Source of the DNA: Watersipora subatra
Lineage: Eukaryota > Bryozoa > Gymnolaemata > Cheilostomatida > Watersiporidae
Assembly: GCF_963576615.1 (NCBI RefSeq)
Contig: NC_088714.1
Location: 64,116,667-64,180,666 of the forward strand
Reading direction: 5' to 3'
Length of the DNA: 64,000 nucleotides
Shown: in pieces, positions 12,638-25,178 of the stretch
How the letters are laid out: the number at the start of each line of letters is the position of its first letter
Numbering within the stretch: position 1 is the stretch's first letter
The notes under the pieces: model-generated
What the model was told of the DNA's origin: nothing
Databases searched by the model: none
The model's input: only the letters and a program-made list of their open reading frames with translations
Position numbers and translations under genes: made by a program

Positions 12638-15600
12638 ATGGTAAGTTACAATTCGCCCGCATTTATATTTAAATAAATTTACTAATTTTTACCATTATTT
12701 TCAACATTGTCACGAATATAACATATAGTCGTGACATAGTAAGACACTACTGATAAATGCTGGCTAATGACTTTAATTTATGAGGCGCATCACTTGTTCC
12801 TGCTCTAATGTGTCCGAAAGAAGAAGAGTGAAAAAGAATAGAGAATGGTTTAGTTTGAATTTTTGTAGCTCTTGATTTATTTATCTACTACGTTAAATTG
12901 TTCGAGTAGTGTCTTTTGGGCTCCCAAGCTTTTATCTTTTGTAGCTTTTTGATTTTATCTAGCTAACCAACAAATTTTTGTTGTTGTTGTTGTCTCTGTA
13001 GGCAAAAAGTTAGGTTAGTAAGGAACGAGTTACGAGTAGACTAGTAAAAGTGTTCATGTAACAGTCTTTATTATTTTTGTTCAAATATAACATTCACCAT
13101 ACTCAATTGGCTTGACAGTTTTTTTACTTTTAATGTATCATATTTCCTTGGGTCTATGTTTTAATAAATGCTCTCTCTCTCTCTCACAAAGCCACTTTAT
13201 AAGAGGATCGCAAAAGCTACAGGTTTATTTTCGTGCAATCAAAGAAGCTCGGCCCGAAGTTGTGAAAGTGTATTCTACTCCGTCTATGAGTGCCACTTTG
13301 TAATTGCATGTCAAAGCTTACAGAAAAACAGTGACTGCACATGTTAAAGTGCAGTTCTCTTCATAAGTTATTCTAAATGTGTTTACAAATTGTAATCTGT
13401 TCTAACTCTTCTGTTCTAACTCTTCAACCTTTTTCATGTGATTTTAATTTACATGACTGTTTAATTTGACTGCAGGCGATGTTACGGAGGACAGCAGCAC
13501 AGACACAGCAAGCGATGCAGATGAGGAATAGGGAGTTAGAAGAAGACCGGCTAGCCTCTGTCAAAAAGTTGGAGCGAGAAGCACTGGTATCAAGAGTTCT
13601 TGAAGACGATGATAGGCTGGAGGAGAAGCGGCTAGCCAAACGAATGATGATGGAGCAACGTGAGAAGGAGATGGAAGACTCTATACTCAGGGTTAGTATA
13701 TATGCAACTATGAGAACATGAGCTCTGATTAAATTATAGTAATCAGGACAAAGTGGAATTAAAAAAGGATGTATTTTCTGAAATCCTGTTCATCACTGTA
13801 ATTCACTTTCTATATCCAGAACTTGTTATTTAATAAATATTTACAAAAAGCATTTAACAGTTAACTAACATTATGGCTTGGTTTGTGTCTAGCCAACGAG
13901 TTTAATTTCCATCATATTTAGAGAGGAATTTGCTTAAAACTGTTTTTTGGTTTATACTGATTTAAAACAAATACGTTAAAACTAATGCTGTAATTAAATA
14001 ATATTCCTCATTACTCTTTGCTTGAGCTAGAACAGATATCGGATGTTATTAGTTTACTGATTTATAGGAATATATCATATGAATTATATTCATATGATAT
14101 ATAAACCTAGATTGGCCAATAATAGCTATTCCCATCGGTTGCCTTGTCAGACTTAAAAAGCATGACGTAACATCATTGTATTATACCTCATGCTTGACTG
14201 CACTGTTGTTAACAATGTAGCTAATGAGGAAAAGGTGACAAAATCACATTTATTTTCACATAAAAACCTTGGATACATAATCCAGTGAACCAAAGCGATT
14301 CTGTAATAATATCTGATAACCCCCATAGATTAAAACTATAAAAGTTATGAAATGTTGCACACAAATCATGAGCCATTAGGGCTTTATTTGCTACCCCCTC
14401 TCCTATCCCCCTTCTCTCTTTTCGCCTTCCCTCTTCTCCCAAGAAGAAATGGGAAGGGGAAAAAAGAGAAGAGGGAAAGGAGAGGAGGGGGCAAATAGCC
14501 CACTCACCGAAGAGCCAGACCCTGGCTAGGTAAATAAACTAATATCATGCTGAACTAAACATGGCTAAATATGATGAGTATGCAAGTATGTCTTAAGTCA
14601 AAAATGAGACAGAATGATTATTTTACAACTGGCTATGTATCTCGGTCACTAAAGCTGAAGTGTAAGGATTGTATCACTAGCATCGTGGATGTTACCAACT
14701 ATGTCAACCGAGCAACGAATTCCCTAATCAAAGTTAAGAATCGTGGTGACTTGACTTTGTCTTCGCCTGTGGTGATTGAGGTTTGCAACCATAGTGAGAA
14801 AGCAATGAGAGTGTTGCTTAGTAGTGCTGGGTTGGTGAAAACTTTCCCAGGCTAGCACTAATTGCCACCATGGAGAAGTTGTTGAGGTTCAACATCATGC
14901 TATTGTTTAAGTGTAATCTTCATGCTAGTAGCCTAGCTCGTGAGATAGCAAAGAGATATATTTCAATTACGGCACAGTATGAAGCTAAGAATAGAGCTGG
15001 CACGTTTAGCTCGTCTGGTCTTGACCCACCGGGTCAGAGGTGCCCTGGTCAAGCCACCCGACCCTCAGGTCTTCTTATACAAAGACACATATAGGTTTAT
15101 GGCTAAATGAGAGCGATTGTATATCGCTTTTTAAGTGCGATTGAAATAGAGCCGCGTATAGTCCTAGCGCGAAAGGACCAGGCGAAATAAAACAAGGTGA
15201 GTTCAGACTATATTTTTAGGTCTGTGACAATAGTCTTTGGACTATAGGTTTCACAACGTTTTTCGGCAAGAAATAATCAACATGTCGGTGGTCTGGGAGT
15301 TCATGAAGAAGCTGGTCAAGAAAGGGAAATGCCAAGTTATTTGTACAATATGCGAAGCAAGTTAAGTTACAAAGAAGGGTCCACCTCAATACTATTGAGG
15401 TATTTACAACAAAGGCATCCTGAGGAACTTAAAAGCGTGTCTAAGAACCTTCAATCCAGCAAATTTATTTTATTTTTAGTTTCTTTCACTAATACCAGAG
15501 GTTTTAGGGAAGTGATGGATTTTTGCTTTCCACTATGCTGGGTTATCCATTTCTATATTTGCAAAGCATTTCTTAACTAATCTCTTCTTGTTGATTATAA

Positions 15601-18600
15601 TAGCAGTTGAAAATAAAATCTGTAATAAAAACATTAGCCAAATCATGCCAGTAATCTATCACCCATTGAATAGCATTGATCCACCAATGTTTAGCCATAA
15701 ATTCTAAATTGCATCTATAAACCAAGCCACAAAATATAATGATTTTTGCAATAATGGGTTCTTTTATCTTAGGTTATTGATGTCACAACATTAGGCTGTA
15801 ATAGAACTATCTCTTAATCTTAAATGAATAAAAACATCGCTCATGCTGACCCGGTCCAACTCGATCTTGGCCCTCATTGCTGACACTGAGTCTGGCCCGA
15901 CCCTGCATTCCTTGCTCTCATTTCAGCTCTAGCTAAGAAAGCCACTGATTCCATTTCCCTGATCAGATCAAAGCTTCACAGGCTCATCATATTTAGTCAT
16001 GTTTAGTTCAGCATGATATTAGTCTTTTACTTAGACAGGTCTGGCTTTTCGGGTGGGTGGGCTATTTGCCCACCCCCCTCTCCTTTCCCCCTTCTCTCTT
16101 TTCCCCTTCCCCTCTTCTTCTTGGGAGAAAGGGAAGGGGAAAAGAAAGAAGGGGGATAGGAGAGGGGGTGGCAAATAAAGCCCTGATGACTCATGATTTG
16201 TGTGCAACATTTCATAACTTTTATAGTTTTAATCTATGGTTGTTATCAGATATTATCACAGAACCGCTTTGGTTCACTAAATTATGTATCCAAGAAAGTT
16301 TTTATGTGAACATAAATGTGATTTTGTCACCTTCTCCTCATTAGCTCCATTGTAAACAACAGTGCAGTCAAGCATTAGGTACAATACAATGACGTAACGT
16401 CATGCTATTCAAGTCTGGCAGGCTTTTTCCCTATTGGCCAATCTAGGTTTATATATCTATGATTATATTACACAGCAAGTCTTCACCGATGGGGTCACTT
16501 AACACAACAATGGGGTCACTTAATGATGACATGTTAAATGTTGTGATACTTGTCAAAGATGTGTTTTTACTGAATGTATAGATATAACACATGTGCACTA
16601 GTCATGACATTGTTTTATACACGTACAACACCGGGTGTTAGACTAATACCTACTGCACTTGAAGCATTATAAAAAGACCTATGAAATATACAAATGCTAA
16701 ATGAAAAGGAAAATGCCAAAAAAGTAAACAAAAAAAATAAGTTAAGATACATAACGTCTACCGCAATGTACTTTTCGGTAACCTAATATTGGTTTACATG
16801 GTTCTGCTCGTGCAAAAGCTAAAGGAATAAGTTGAAAACTAATGTAAAGTCCTTTGTAAAAGTTACCACTTATTGTTACAAAAGCTGATAGAGCGTAGAG
16901 AGAAAAAGTGAGGAAGTACAGTACAGTGCGAATAACCTGTAGGTACACAATGCCTGATACGAAGCGAAATGTTTATCAAAAGAATGTGTATGAAAATGAA
17001 AAGGTATATGCATAAAAAGAGGCTCGTAGTTGAGGGTTAAATTAGCCACTGAATTGCTTAATGACGTGGTCTTTGGAACGTAGCCCAATCCTTGAGCGAG
17101 GACAACTTATAACAATGTACAATATAACAGTATGCTATATATGCAGCCACATATAAATTTATATATGTATTTTTTATTAAATTGTATCAGATGTACATTC
17201 ACATCAGCTTTATTTTAATACATTTCTACGTCGTAGAATGGTATGAAACTTGCATCTTGTAACCGTTGTACGCACAGACATTGAAATGCCTAACTGCAAG
17301 TATGACTTGTAGATTCAAGGTGGTGGTCTTTTCTTTGGTGGAAAAAATAGTAGGGTTTTTGTGAACTCCTGTAAACTTCCTGTAATGACTGTTCAATCTG
17401 ATTGAGTACACTGATCCATCTTCTATCAAAAATTAAGTTCATTCAGACTTCCCTTGTTCACTTGTCACCATAGCTCTGTGTCCCTCTAGTAGCGACCACA
17501 GCTCTGTACCTCTCTGATAGCGTTGAAGTAATTTGTTTTTGTAGGCGCAGCGAGACAAGCAGATCCGGGAGCAGCAAGCTGAACAGGAAGAGAGACTGGC
17601 AGCTGAACTCTCACGAGTGAAACACGAGGAGACGCGTGACGAGAAGATGAGGCAGCACATTAGAGAGACAAGTCTGGAGCTGAGGGAACTAGAGGCTAAA
17701 CTCAAGGCCGGTTACACAAATATGGAGAGACACGCGCAGATGGCGGAGAGGGAAGCTATCAAATATGATCAAATGGTATGGCACTAATTTCTACTCATAA
17801 ATGTACAGACGTTTTTACTTGCACATATAAAAGCATTTAGTGGTGCTTCATGTTGGACCTGTTCTAGATAAGGTACAGTAGGCACTCCTACAAAATCCGT
17901 TCCAGAAATGTTTACATTGTAGGGATTTTACGTTATAAAAACAATAAAATACTTGTAAATTGCCTAATTCGCTCCACGATCTTTCCAAACCTACCCCTTA
18001 GGCCATGCAAAAAGGAAAAATTTGACTTATTTCGTTTAATTTGTGGGCTGTACCGTAGCTGCATTATTATTGGTTTGTGTTTACAACCTTTCCTCTTTTT
18101 CTGATCAATCTCACAGGGTTTATAGACCATGATTGCGTTAACTTTTTACAATAAGTTGATAGGAGTGCACATCTTTGACGTTCATTTACAATGATTTGTT
18201 TATTTTTCTAAACAGTCAAGTCTACTCTGCAAAGTAAATATAATGAAAATTATTTCAAATGTCTACAAGAAAGCAAAGCAACAAAATATTTTTACTATAA
18301 AAACCGGTACTACCGGTTTGTCATCTATCTGTATCCATGGGTCAAGGTTAGGATAGAAGAGAACTTTCCACGATGCTCTCATCACATGCAGATTTGTAGA
18401 TCAACGCTCTAACACCTTCACCAATCGATCGCCTTTGTATTTATGAACAATTACGCAGTGATACTACTCTATGTTTTGTCGAAACATCTGACGATCTATC
18501 ACAATGAACTAAAATGTCGCAAAAGTTGTGTATATAATAGCTGTAACGCCATATGCACGTCGTTCTTTTTTTTCGCAGATGCAGCGCGGTAAATTTACAT

Positions 18601-21600
18601 GCAAATCGAATTTGAGAACTTACTCAACTTGACACTTTACGTTAGAGATATATATGAAATTTTGTACGTAGTAAGAAGCAAAGACTTCACATAAATTCTT
18701 TATGTTATCTGGAATTTACATTATGGGAGGTGTACATTATGGGAGCGTCTATTGTAGGTTCCTACAGTCCTACTGAAGGTTGACTAAAGCCGTGACACAT
18801 GCCTCAATTTTGGCCATTTATATGTACAATAAAATTTGTACTTATCATTACTTTAACATTTGAACTTTCAGCATAATAAAATTGTGGCAAATATTCACTC
18901 TACACTCGAAGTAATTTTCAATGTATAACATTCTAAGCTACTCAAAATGTTGCAGTTTTCTACATTAGTACACATGTACTCAGTTCCGTTTCACATAGTT
19001 TGGTTCGACAGCTTTCAAGTTATGCTAGTCACTGTTTCATACCGTCGTATTTTGGTTTTAAGTTATGGTTTCTGAGAAGACTCGCGCGTGTACTAGTGGT
19101 GGGGAAAAGGAAAGAAGGCTACATTTTTAGAATTAAAACAATAAATTATAGAAAAGCCTGAGGGCAAATCTCCCGACCATTTATGTAATGTATCTATGGA
19201 AAGTGAAAGTGAACGTCATGCGATAAAAGAAAGCGAGACAAATTGTAGAGGCTGGCTTTCATAATTAAAAATAAAACATTTAATAATAAAAATGTAAATA
19301 AACTAAAGTTAACATACGCATCACGTCTCGTGTACTGTCAGTGTAAACCTCAATTCATCTCCATTTAACTAGAGGTGAAGTAGTAATAACAATCTGCTAT
19401 TATTGATTGTTTTATTAATTCAGTTTTACTTATAAATTTGGTTATTGCTTCTAGCTTTTACATTCTTTTATATAATAATGTATTTTCTTTAATGTTATGT
19501 GCAATTACCTAAGGCTTTAATGTTATGTGCAATTACCTAAGGCTTTAATGTTATGTGCAATTACCTAAGGCATCCTCCATTAGGTTTTGTTGGGCTGTAG
19601 ACAAAGCTGTGATAAGTGCAGTGTATTTTTACGGAGTGCCGTTTGTCCAACGTGTGAAGGTTTTTGACATATGAAAGAAATTTCGGAGGGAATGAATTAG
19701 CTTTAAATGTAGAGATTTGACCATATATATTGGCATATATATGAAATGTTTTTTTGCACAAGTATTCAAATGCATTAATACTCGTGGATTTTTCAGCGCT
19801 ATTGTTTACTAGGGTTATGGTAAAGATTGGTTTGTCTGAAATACTTTGCCATCGTAGATTCCTCTTTCGACGTCACAAATTAACTAGACCAGTAATATGA
19901 CTATAGCGTAGCCTGAAAATGTATTAAATTCTTTGGTAACTCGCTCAAGGGCTCACACTATCGTGTTTCTGCTGTATCAGTCATTTATGAGTTGCATTCT
20001 CACTGGCTGCTGCAAGAATGTACAAAAATGGCTGAAACTAATGATTTAATCGTTTTTTTTTCTTTTGTACTACCATCTTCCGTAAAGTTTTTATTATTTG
20101 TTACATCTTAAGATTATATACATGAGTTATCGTTATAAAAATGTATATGTTCATACTAATCGCTCACACGGTGCAAGTGTTTTGACTTGAGCCAGTATTG
20201 TATGCAAGAGGCTAGCTCCGGTATAACCAGGATATCCTACTTTCTTACTGCGCAGGCACGAGACGCTGAAATAGCTAAGATGATGAAAGCTGAGGCTGAG
20301 AGAGCCAAAGAGGCAGACATTATCAAAGAGAAGGAACAGTATCATGAGAGGGTAAGTCTGTCTGTTCGACTGTTCATTAACTTGCCATGCGTTAGTAGTT
20401 ACTTTATGTTGTCAGTGCGGACCATCTCATCATGCCACTGTGCGTGAGCAATCCTTCTAAGAGTATGATGACTGCTTAGCTTACTACTAACTATGGCTCT
20501 GTGATCTTGGCTGGACATGTCTGAGCCCTGTGGCAAGAGAACCTCGACAACTGGAGGCATTCCTAGTTGCAGAGAGCAGTGGATGTCATTTTTGTCACCA
20601 CCAGTGGCCTTTTATAGGATTGAACCCAACCTGTTGTTTGCAGAGCAAGTGTTCTAGACTTAAAAATAGATAAGTTGAACTAACATAGGTACTAGTAGTA
20701 CTATCATAGTACTATGATAGGCCAAGGCTGCTCTCTAAAAGATGATCTACCTATATATTACGCTACTGTAAAATTAATGTTAAAGGATTTGTCTTACTAA
20801 TAATTTTTTGTAGTGAGATGGTACTACTGATTGACTGTTCGTACTGTCACAGAGTTCACGTGACTAACTAGTAGTACTACAGTCAATCGGAGTGTTAGTA
20901 ACTGACTGTGACGAATACTGCAGTTTAAAGTGCTAGTAAATGATGATGATACTACTGTAGGTTAGAGTACTTGTAGCTAACAGATAGTACTACTGTGGGT
21001 TAGAGTACTTGTAGCTAACAGATAGTACTACTGTGGGTTAGAGTACTTGTAGCTAACAGATAGTACTACTGTGGGTTAGAGTGCTCGTAACTAACTTATT
21101 GTACTTCTGCAGGTGAGGTACCAGCAGGAACTTGAGAGACAACTCGAGGAACAAGAGCTCAACAAGCAGAAGGCGTACGAGGAGTTCCTCAAGGAGAAGC
21201 TCATGATTGATGAGATTGTGAGAAAGATTTATGAGGAGGATGTGAGGTAAGCCCTTGCTCTGCAACTCAAAGATGTCATTCATTAACAGGTGGTTCAAGT
21301 GGCTTTAAGGTGTCAGAATTGTTAATCAAGGACTCGTAGTCAATGTGAGCTTGTTTACTATGTTGGTTATTATAACAATGTATAAGTCTTCTTGGCATAA
21401 ATTTTCCATCTGAAATTCACTTTGTAACCTGCAATTAAACTACGGCAATAATTATAATTGCATTCTTAAATGCAAATGATAGCAATTTAACATTTGTACA
21501 TGAAAACTGAAAATAGGATTTGTCTCTCTTGGTTTCATCTGTTGCACACATTATGCTTGCATCAATTTTGCTCCTAAAACATCTATGGTTTAAGCTGAGA

Positions 21601-24600
21601 TAGCACTTAGATGCATCTTTGAACAAATTCTATTTAAAGGAGTTGTGCACCCTTAGTAGGGATGGATAGGTACCACTAACTACATTTTTCTGGTTCAGAT
21701 AAAATCATTAGCCTATTTTATTGAGGCCAGTCACAAGGGGATGTAAGTACAATAGTAGTTTGTATTGTTTTACACAGAGAGCAGCAGTTGGCTATGGAGA
21801 AACAGCAGATGACTAAGAAGTACATCGAGGAGTTCAAGGTTGCTCAAGAAGAGTGGAAGAGGAAGGAAAGAGAGGCCATGGAGGAAGAAAACCGCAAAAT
21901 TCTTGCATTTGCTAATGTACAGAAGGAGAGAGAGGATGCTCAGAAACAGGAGAAGCAAGCGAGGTGAGTGTGAAACAGTGTAATTCCTTGTTATGAGACA
22001 GTTTTGTCTTTTTGCACGTTGGCTGATGTTTGCAGAATTATATTGCCTACTCCTGATATAAATGTTTGTTTCTTTTTCACATTATGATTGTTTTATTTGA
22101 TGACGACAGTTTGTTGAGATCATATTGGTTTGTTTAGAACTTTAGAGCTTGGATTTACTTGCATTCGCTCTGAACAATCTCTTGGGCATATCTGTTACTT
22201 TTTACCGCGGAATCTTAAACTCCCTAAAATGTTAAACTGACTAGTTTTAAGCGTACTCAAATAAATTTCATGGATTGGTTTGGGCTACTGTAAATATAAA
22301 TATAGTTGGAGTTGTGTTCACTTATATCAACTCTTGGCTGAAGTGCCCTTTACTGTAAACAAATACCAAGCCTCTTGGTTTTTTGCAGAGAGGATGCGCT
22401 GGCGCGTGTTCAGGAGGCGCTAGGAGAGGAGATATACAAGGCCGAGAAGGAGAGAACAGAGATGGAGAGGGTGAGGGAAGAGCTGCATCTAGAGGAACAG
22501 GAAGAGGCAGCCCGACAGAAGGAGAAGGCAGAATTTGGTAGGTGGCATTGGGATTTTGCGGGAGGAGTTTATGTAGAAATGTTTTTATGGTTCTGCTTGG
22601 TAGAACACAACTCCCAAGGAATTATTCATTATGTTCTGGCATTCCTAGGACACAGAGCCTGTCTGCAGCAGCTCAACCTTTTGCATCGGTTGTGTTTTTT
22701 GTTCTTATGACTCTGTGATATTTGCTGATATCTTCAGATATTGCAAAAGGCAAGTTGGTGCTAGCACTGTTGCAAACCTAATGCACCCTCCATCTGTCAT
22801 GCCCATGATTACTTCTTGTCATTCAGGTAATGTTAAAAAAGCCTCTTACAATGTTTCATTTGGTTACAGAGAGGAGAATAAGGGAGAGACTGGAACAGCA
22901 GGCAGTTTATGCCCAGCAGATGCAACTCAAAGCACAGAGAGTTGCAGCTGAGCGAGAGGAAGAGGAGCAGTTCAGACAGATGGTGCGGTCTATGTTCTTG
23001 GTCTACCTTTTATCTGATATACTTGCATTCGCTGTATCCACTCCTTATTACTGTATCCACTCCTTATTACTGTATCCACTTCTTATTACTGTATCCACTC
23101 CTTATTACTGTATCCACTCCTTATTACTGTATCCACTCTTTATTTTTGTATCCACTCTTTATTTCTGTATCCACTCATTATTTCTGTATTCACTTCTTAT
23201 TACTGTACCCACTCCTTATTAATATACCCATGTCAATACTAGACATCTTTTTTAATACATTAATCTTCTTCTATGGCTGGTCATGCACTTGTTGACATCT
23301 CTCTGCAGATGCTTGCCAAGTTTGCCGAGGATGACAGGATTGAGCAGATGAATGCTCAGAAGCGTCGTATGAAACAACTCGAGCACAAGAGAGCTGTCGA
23401 GCAGCTGCTGGCCGATCGCAGAGCTCAATTTGCTGCTGAGAGGGAGAGAGAGATCGAGGAAAGAAGAGAGGCAGAGAGGCTAGAGGCATTCAGACGCGAG
23501 CTTATCGAGGAAGAAAGACAGAAACTGCTGCGCGAGCACGCTCAGAAACTTCTCGGTTATCTACCCAAGGTAACCTTTTCATTCGAGGCATTTAAGGTTT
23601 TGTTTGTAAGATTTCGTATGGATTAGCCATTATTGGAGAATTATTTCCAATAATATATTGCTGTCATATATTCTGAGTTTGTCCGTTTCTCAGTGTTTTG
23701 AGTCTTTTGGTTTCATTCAAAACAAGGGGATGCGAGGTTGCTCTTGGTAGTCATAGCGAGTATGGGTGATAAAAATGAATAGGGAAGAGCTGGGTTAAGT
23801 GATCCATTTACTAGTTTTTCTCGGTGCTATTTAATAGTTAGAGGTTACTCCATAGTTAGAGGCTATTCAATAGTTAGGGGTTATTATGGACTCTTCAATA
23901 GTTAGAGGCTATTATGGACTCTTCAATAGTTAGAGGCTATTATGGACTCTTCAATAGTTAGAGGCTATTATGGACTCTTCAATAGTTAGAGGCTATTATG
24001 GACTCTTCAATAGTTAGAGGCTATTATGGACTCTTCAATAGTTAGAGGCTATTATGGACTCTTCAATAGTTAGAGGCTATTATGGACTCTTCAATAGTTA
24101 AAGGCTATTATGGACTCTTCAATAGTTAGAGGCTATTATGGACTCTTCAATAAATAGAGGTTATCATGGACTCCATAGTAGTTTTAGATTATGTTTCTCT
24201 CGTAATCTCTATCATTCTGTTTAAAGTAACAAATATAGTTCATAGTAGGAGGCAGAGGCTGTAGGTCTCAGTATCAGTCAATAGTATCAGCGCATGGTAG
24301 CAAATGATGTTTAGGCTACTCACTATTGGCAAAAATCACTTTTATTCTGTGTTGCTATATATTTGACTCGGTCTGGTTAGTTTATACTATTTGTAGTGAA
24401 TCCACTTTTGTCATTGATCTTGTAATGTGTCTGAACTATATTCAGAATTTTACATATCGTATGTAGAGTGCCATTTCCTGAGACAACCCGTTTACTGATT
24501 CAACAAATGCTAAATTACTTTCGCCAAAGAGCTCTTTACTGTTTTCTCATATAATTTTATTGGAGCAATCTAAAAGGAACTATAAACATCTATAACATCA

Positions 24601-25178
24601 GTTTGACCTCTTCAGGAAAATGCAGACAAATTTAGATTGGCACCGTTGTCTGCAAGGAGCAGCCCTTAAATTCAACAATAATTCTGCCTTTCTTTTATTG
24701 ATATATTGTAATGTTATTATCAATGGTTATCTAAGGCTATGGAGTGTCATCTGAGTCAAACCTGCCTTTTTTATGTGATTTTTCTAAAAAATAAAGAAAG
24801 TCTGATAAAATGGAGTTTTCATTTCAACGTTAATATTTATAGGCTTAATATTTCAGCAAGTGACCAGTTTGATCATTACTCAGTTGTGTCTGAGTGACCA
24901 ACTTTTCAGACCTTATGTTATGTGTATATAGAATTGGTCTTCTGGGTGTTTATGATCTACCTTATTCATTTCGGGATTGTCTTCTCACGTAAAGAATCTA
25001 AGCATGTTTAATTCCAGGCATTCTAAACATCTATTTTTGTTCAATATTCCTTCGTATCTTGCAGGGAGTTATCCGAGACAGCAAAGATCTCGACATGTTA
25101 GGATCCCAATTCAAAGATATGTACAAAAAGAGAGCTGTAGATCCATTTGATGAACAGGGTTGGGACGGCAAGCACTGA
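12638..25178 (+). CDS. MNS1: MNS1, ciliary axoneme coiled-coil protein
   Basis: Ten coding exons: 12638-12640, 13476-13691, 17545-17775, 20256-20351, 21113-21246, 21778-21963, 22389-22537, 22870-22982, 23309-23569 and 25065-25178. They total 1503 bases, 500 aa; human MNS1 is 495 aa. All introns are GT-AG and phases agree. The protein is almost entirely charged coiled coil and follows vertebrate MNS1 exon for exon: RDEKMRQHIRETSLELRELE, EFLKEKLMIDEIVRKIYEED, EEENRKILAFA, MLAKFAEDDRIEQMNAQKRR, and LLREHAQKLLGYLPKG near the C-terminus. MNS1 is a microtubule inner protein of motile cilia and sperm flagella and helps attach outer dynein arm docking complexes. Exon 1 appears to contribute only the ATG, which is directly followed by GTAAGT; the next exon opens with GCG ATG, so the protein would begin MAMLRR, close to the human MATKRR. 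The exon 8 donor (GTGCGG) is weak. If exon 1 is wrong, translation could start at 13479 with little loss. Confidence 0.93.
14391..14500. repeat. Polypyrimidine/polypurine hairpin inside left TIR
   Basis: A pyrimidine run (CCCCCTCTCCTATCCCCCTT...) is followed after a short AAGAAG-type spacer by its near complement (GGGAAGGGG...GGAGAGGAGGGGG). This makes an imperfect inverted repeat within the arm of the P-like element. The same structure occurs inverted at about 16065-16175 in the right arm. Such mirror-like homopurine tracts can in principle adopt hairpin or triplex forms. Confidence 0.8.
14992..15931 (+). mobile_element. hAT transposon remnant with 8-bp target duplication, nested
   Basis: A 940-bp insertion bounded by short inverted ends TAGAGCTG (14992) and CAGCTCTA (ending 15931). 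The 8-bp direct repeat GCTAAGAA flanks it exactly, at 14984-14991 and 15932-15939; 8-bp duplications are typical of hAT elements. It splits the transposase remnant of the P-like element. From the ATG at 15282 it encodes an N-terminal BED zinc finger: SVVWEFMKKL, then CQVICTIC, then STSILLRYLQQRHPEEL. A one-base frame change lies between the CxxC and the distal His part. No hAT dimerisation or catalytic domain remains, so it is an internally deleted copy. Confidence 0.85.
16065..16175. repeat. Polypyrimidine/polypurine hairpin inside right TIR
   Basis: Inverted counterpart of the hairpin near 14391-14500: a CCCCCCTCTCCTTTCCCCC tract, a CTTCTTCTTGGG turn, then GGGAAGGGGAAAAG...GGAGAGGGGG. It differs from the left copy at scattered positions, as does the whole right arm. 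Confidence 0.8.
17876..18775. mobile_element. Mariner/pogo-like non-autonomous element, 900 bp
   Basis: Lies in MNS1 intron 3. The left end reads CAGTAGGCACTCCTACAAAA after a TA; the right end is the approximate complement, ending CCTACAGTCCTACTG. Ends beginning CAGT and a TA at the left edge suggest the Tc1/mariner/pogo group; the right-hand TA is not intact. It has no transposase frame. A minus-strand tRNA-like stretch with TTAGAGCGTTGATCTACAAA (about 18385-18430) is embedded. Confidence 0.55.
19487..19570. repeat. 28-bp tandem repeat, 3 identical copies
   Basis: CTTTAATGTTATGTGCAATT plus 8 further bases, repeated three times without change in MNS1 intron 3. Identity between copies suggests recent amplification. 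Confidence 0.95.
20945..21095. repeat. 38-bp minisatellite in MNS1 intron 4
   Basis: About four copies of a 38-bp unit containing GTAGCTAACAGATAGTACTA, ending a few tens of bases before the splice acceptor of exon 5. Looser GTACTAGTAGTACTATCATA-type repeats occur upstream from about 20690. Confidence 0.9.
23032..23230. repeat. 19-bp minisatellite in MNS1 intron 8
   Basis: About ten copies of a 19-bp pyrimidine-rich unit, CTCCTTATTACTGTATCCA, with increasing variation toward the right. It fills most of the 326-bp intron between exons 8 and 9 and ends about 80 bases before the acceptor. Confidence 0.95.
23830..24170. repeat. 28-bp minisatellite in MNS1 intron 9
   Basis: About ten nearly identical copies of a 28-bp unit containing ATTATGGACTCTTCAATAGT, preceded by more degenerate copies from about 23830. 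No coding content. Confidence 0.95.

Larger units (their letters stand above)
14096..16457 (+). mobile_element. P-element/THAP9-like transposon with long inverted repeats
   Basis: Lies in MNS1 intron 2. Left arm 14096-14578 and right arm 15983-16457 are long inverted repeats of about 480 bp: ATATATAAACCTAGATTGGC at the left end has its complement at the right end, and the arms match down to CTCATCATATTTAG at the inner edge. Between them a plus-strand frame (14571-14855) reads like the C-terminal part of P-element/THAP9 transposases: GYVSRSLKLKCKDCI, KVKNRGDLTLSSPVVIEVC and SEKAMRVLL. A second piece (14870 on) reads RFNIMLLFKCNLHASSLARE. N-terminal THAP finger and RNase-H core are absent, so the copy is non-autonomous. 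A hAT element interrupts it. No clean 8-bp target duplication was found at the outer edges. Confidence 0.75.

Noticed and set aside
20520-20660. tRNA-like sequence in MNS1 intron 4 (GGGTTCAATCCT on the minus strand)
   Set aside because: Only the B-box part is convincing and no shared tail with the SINE family was seen.
22715-22951. Alternative plus-strand frame overlapping MNS1 exon 8
   Set aside because: The frame matching human MNS1 is the one used; this frame is an overlap without homology.
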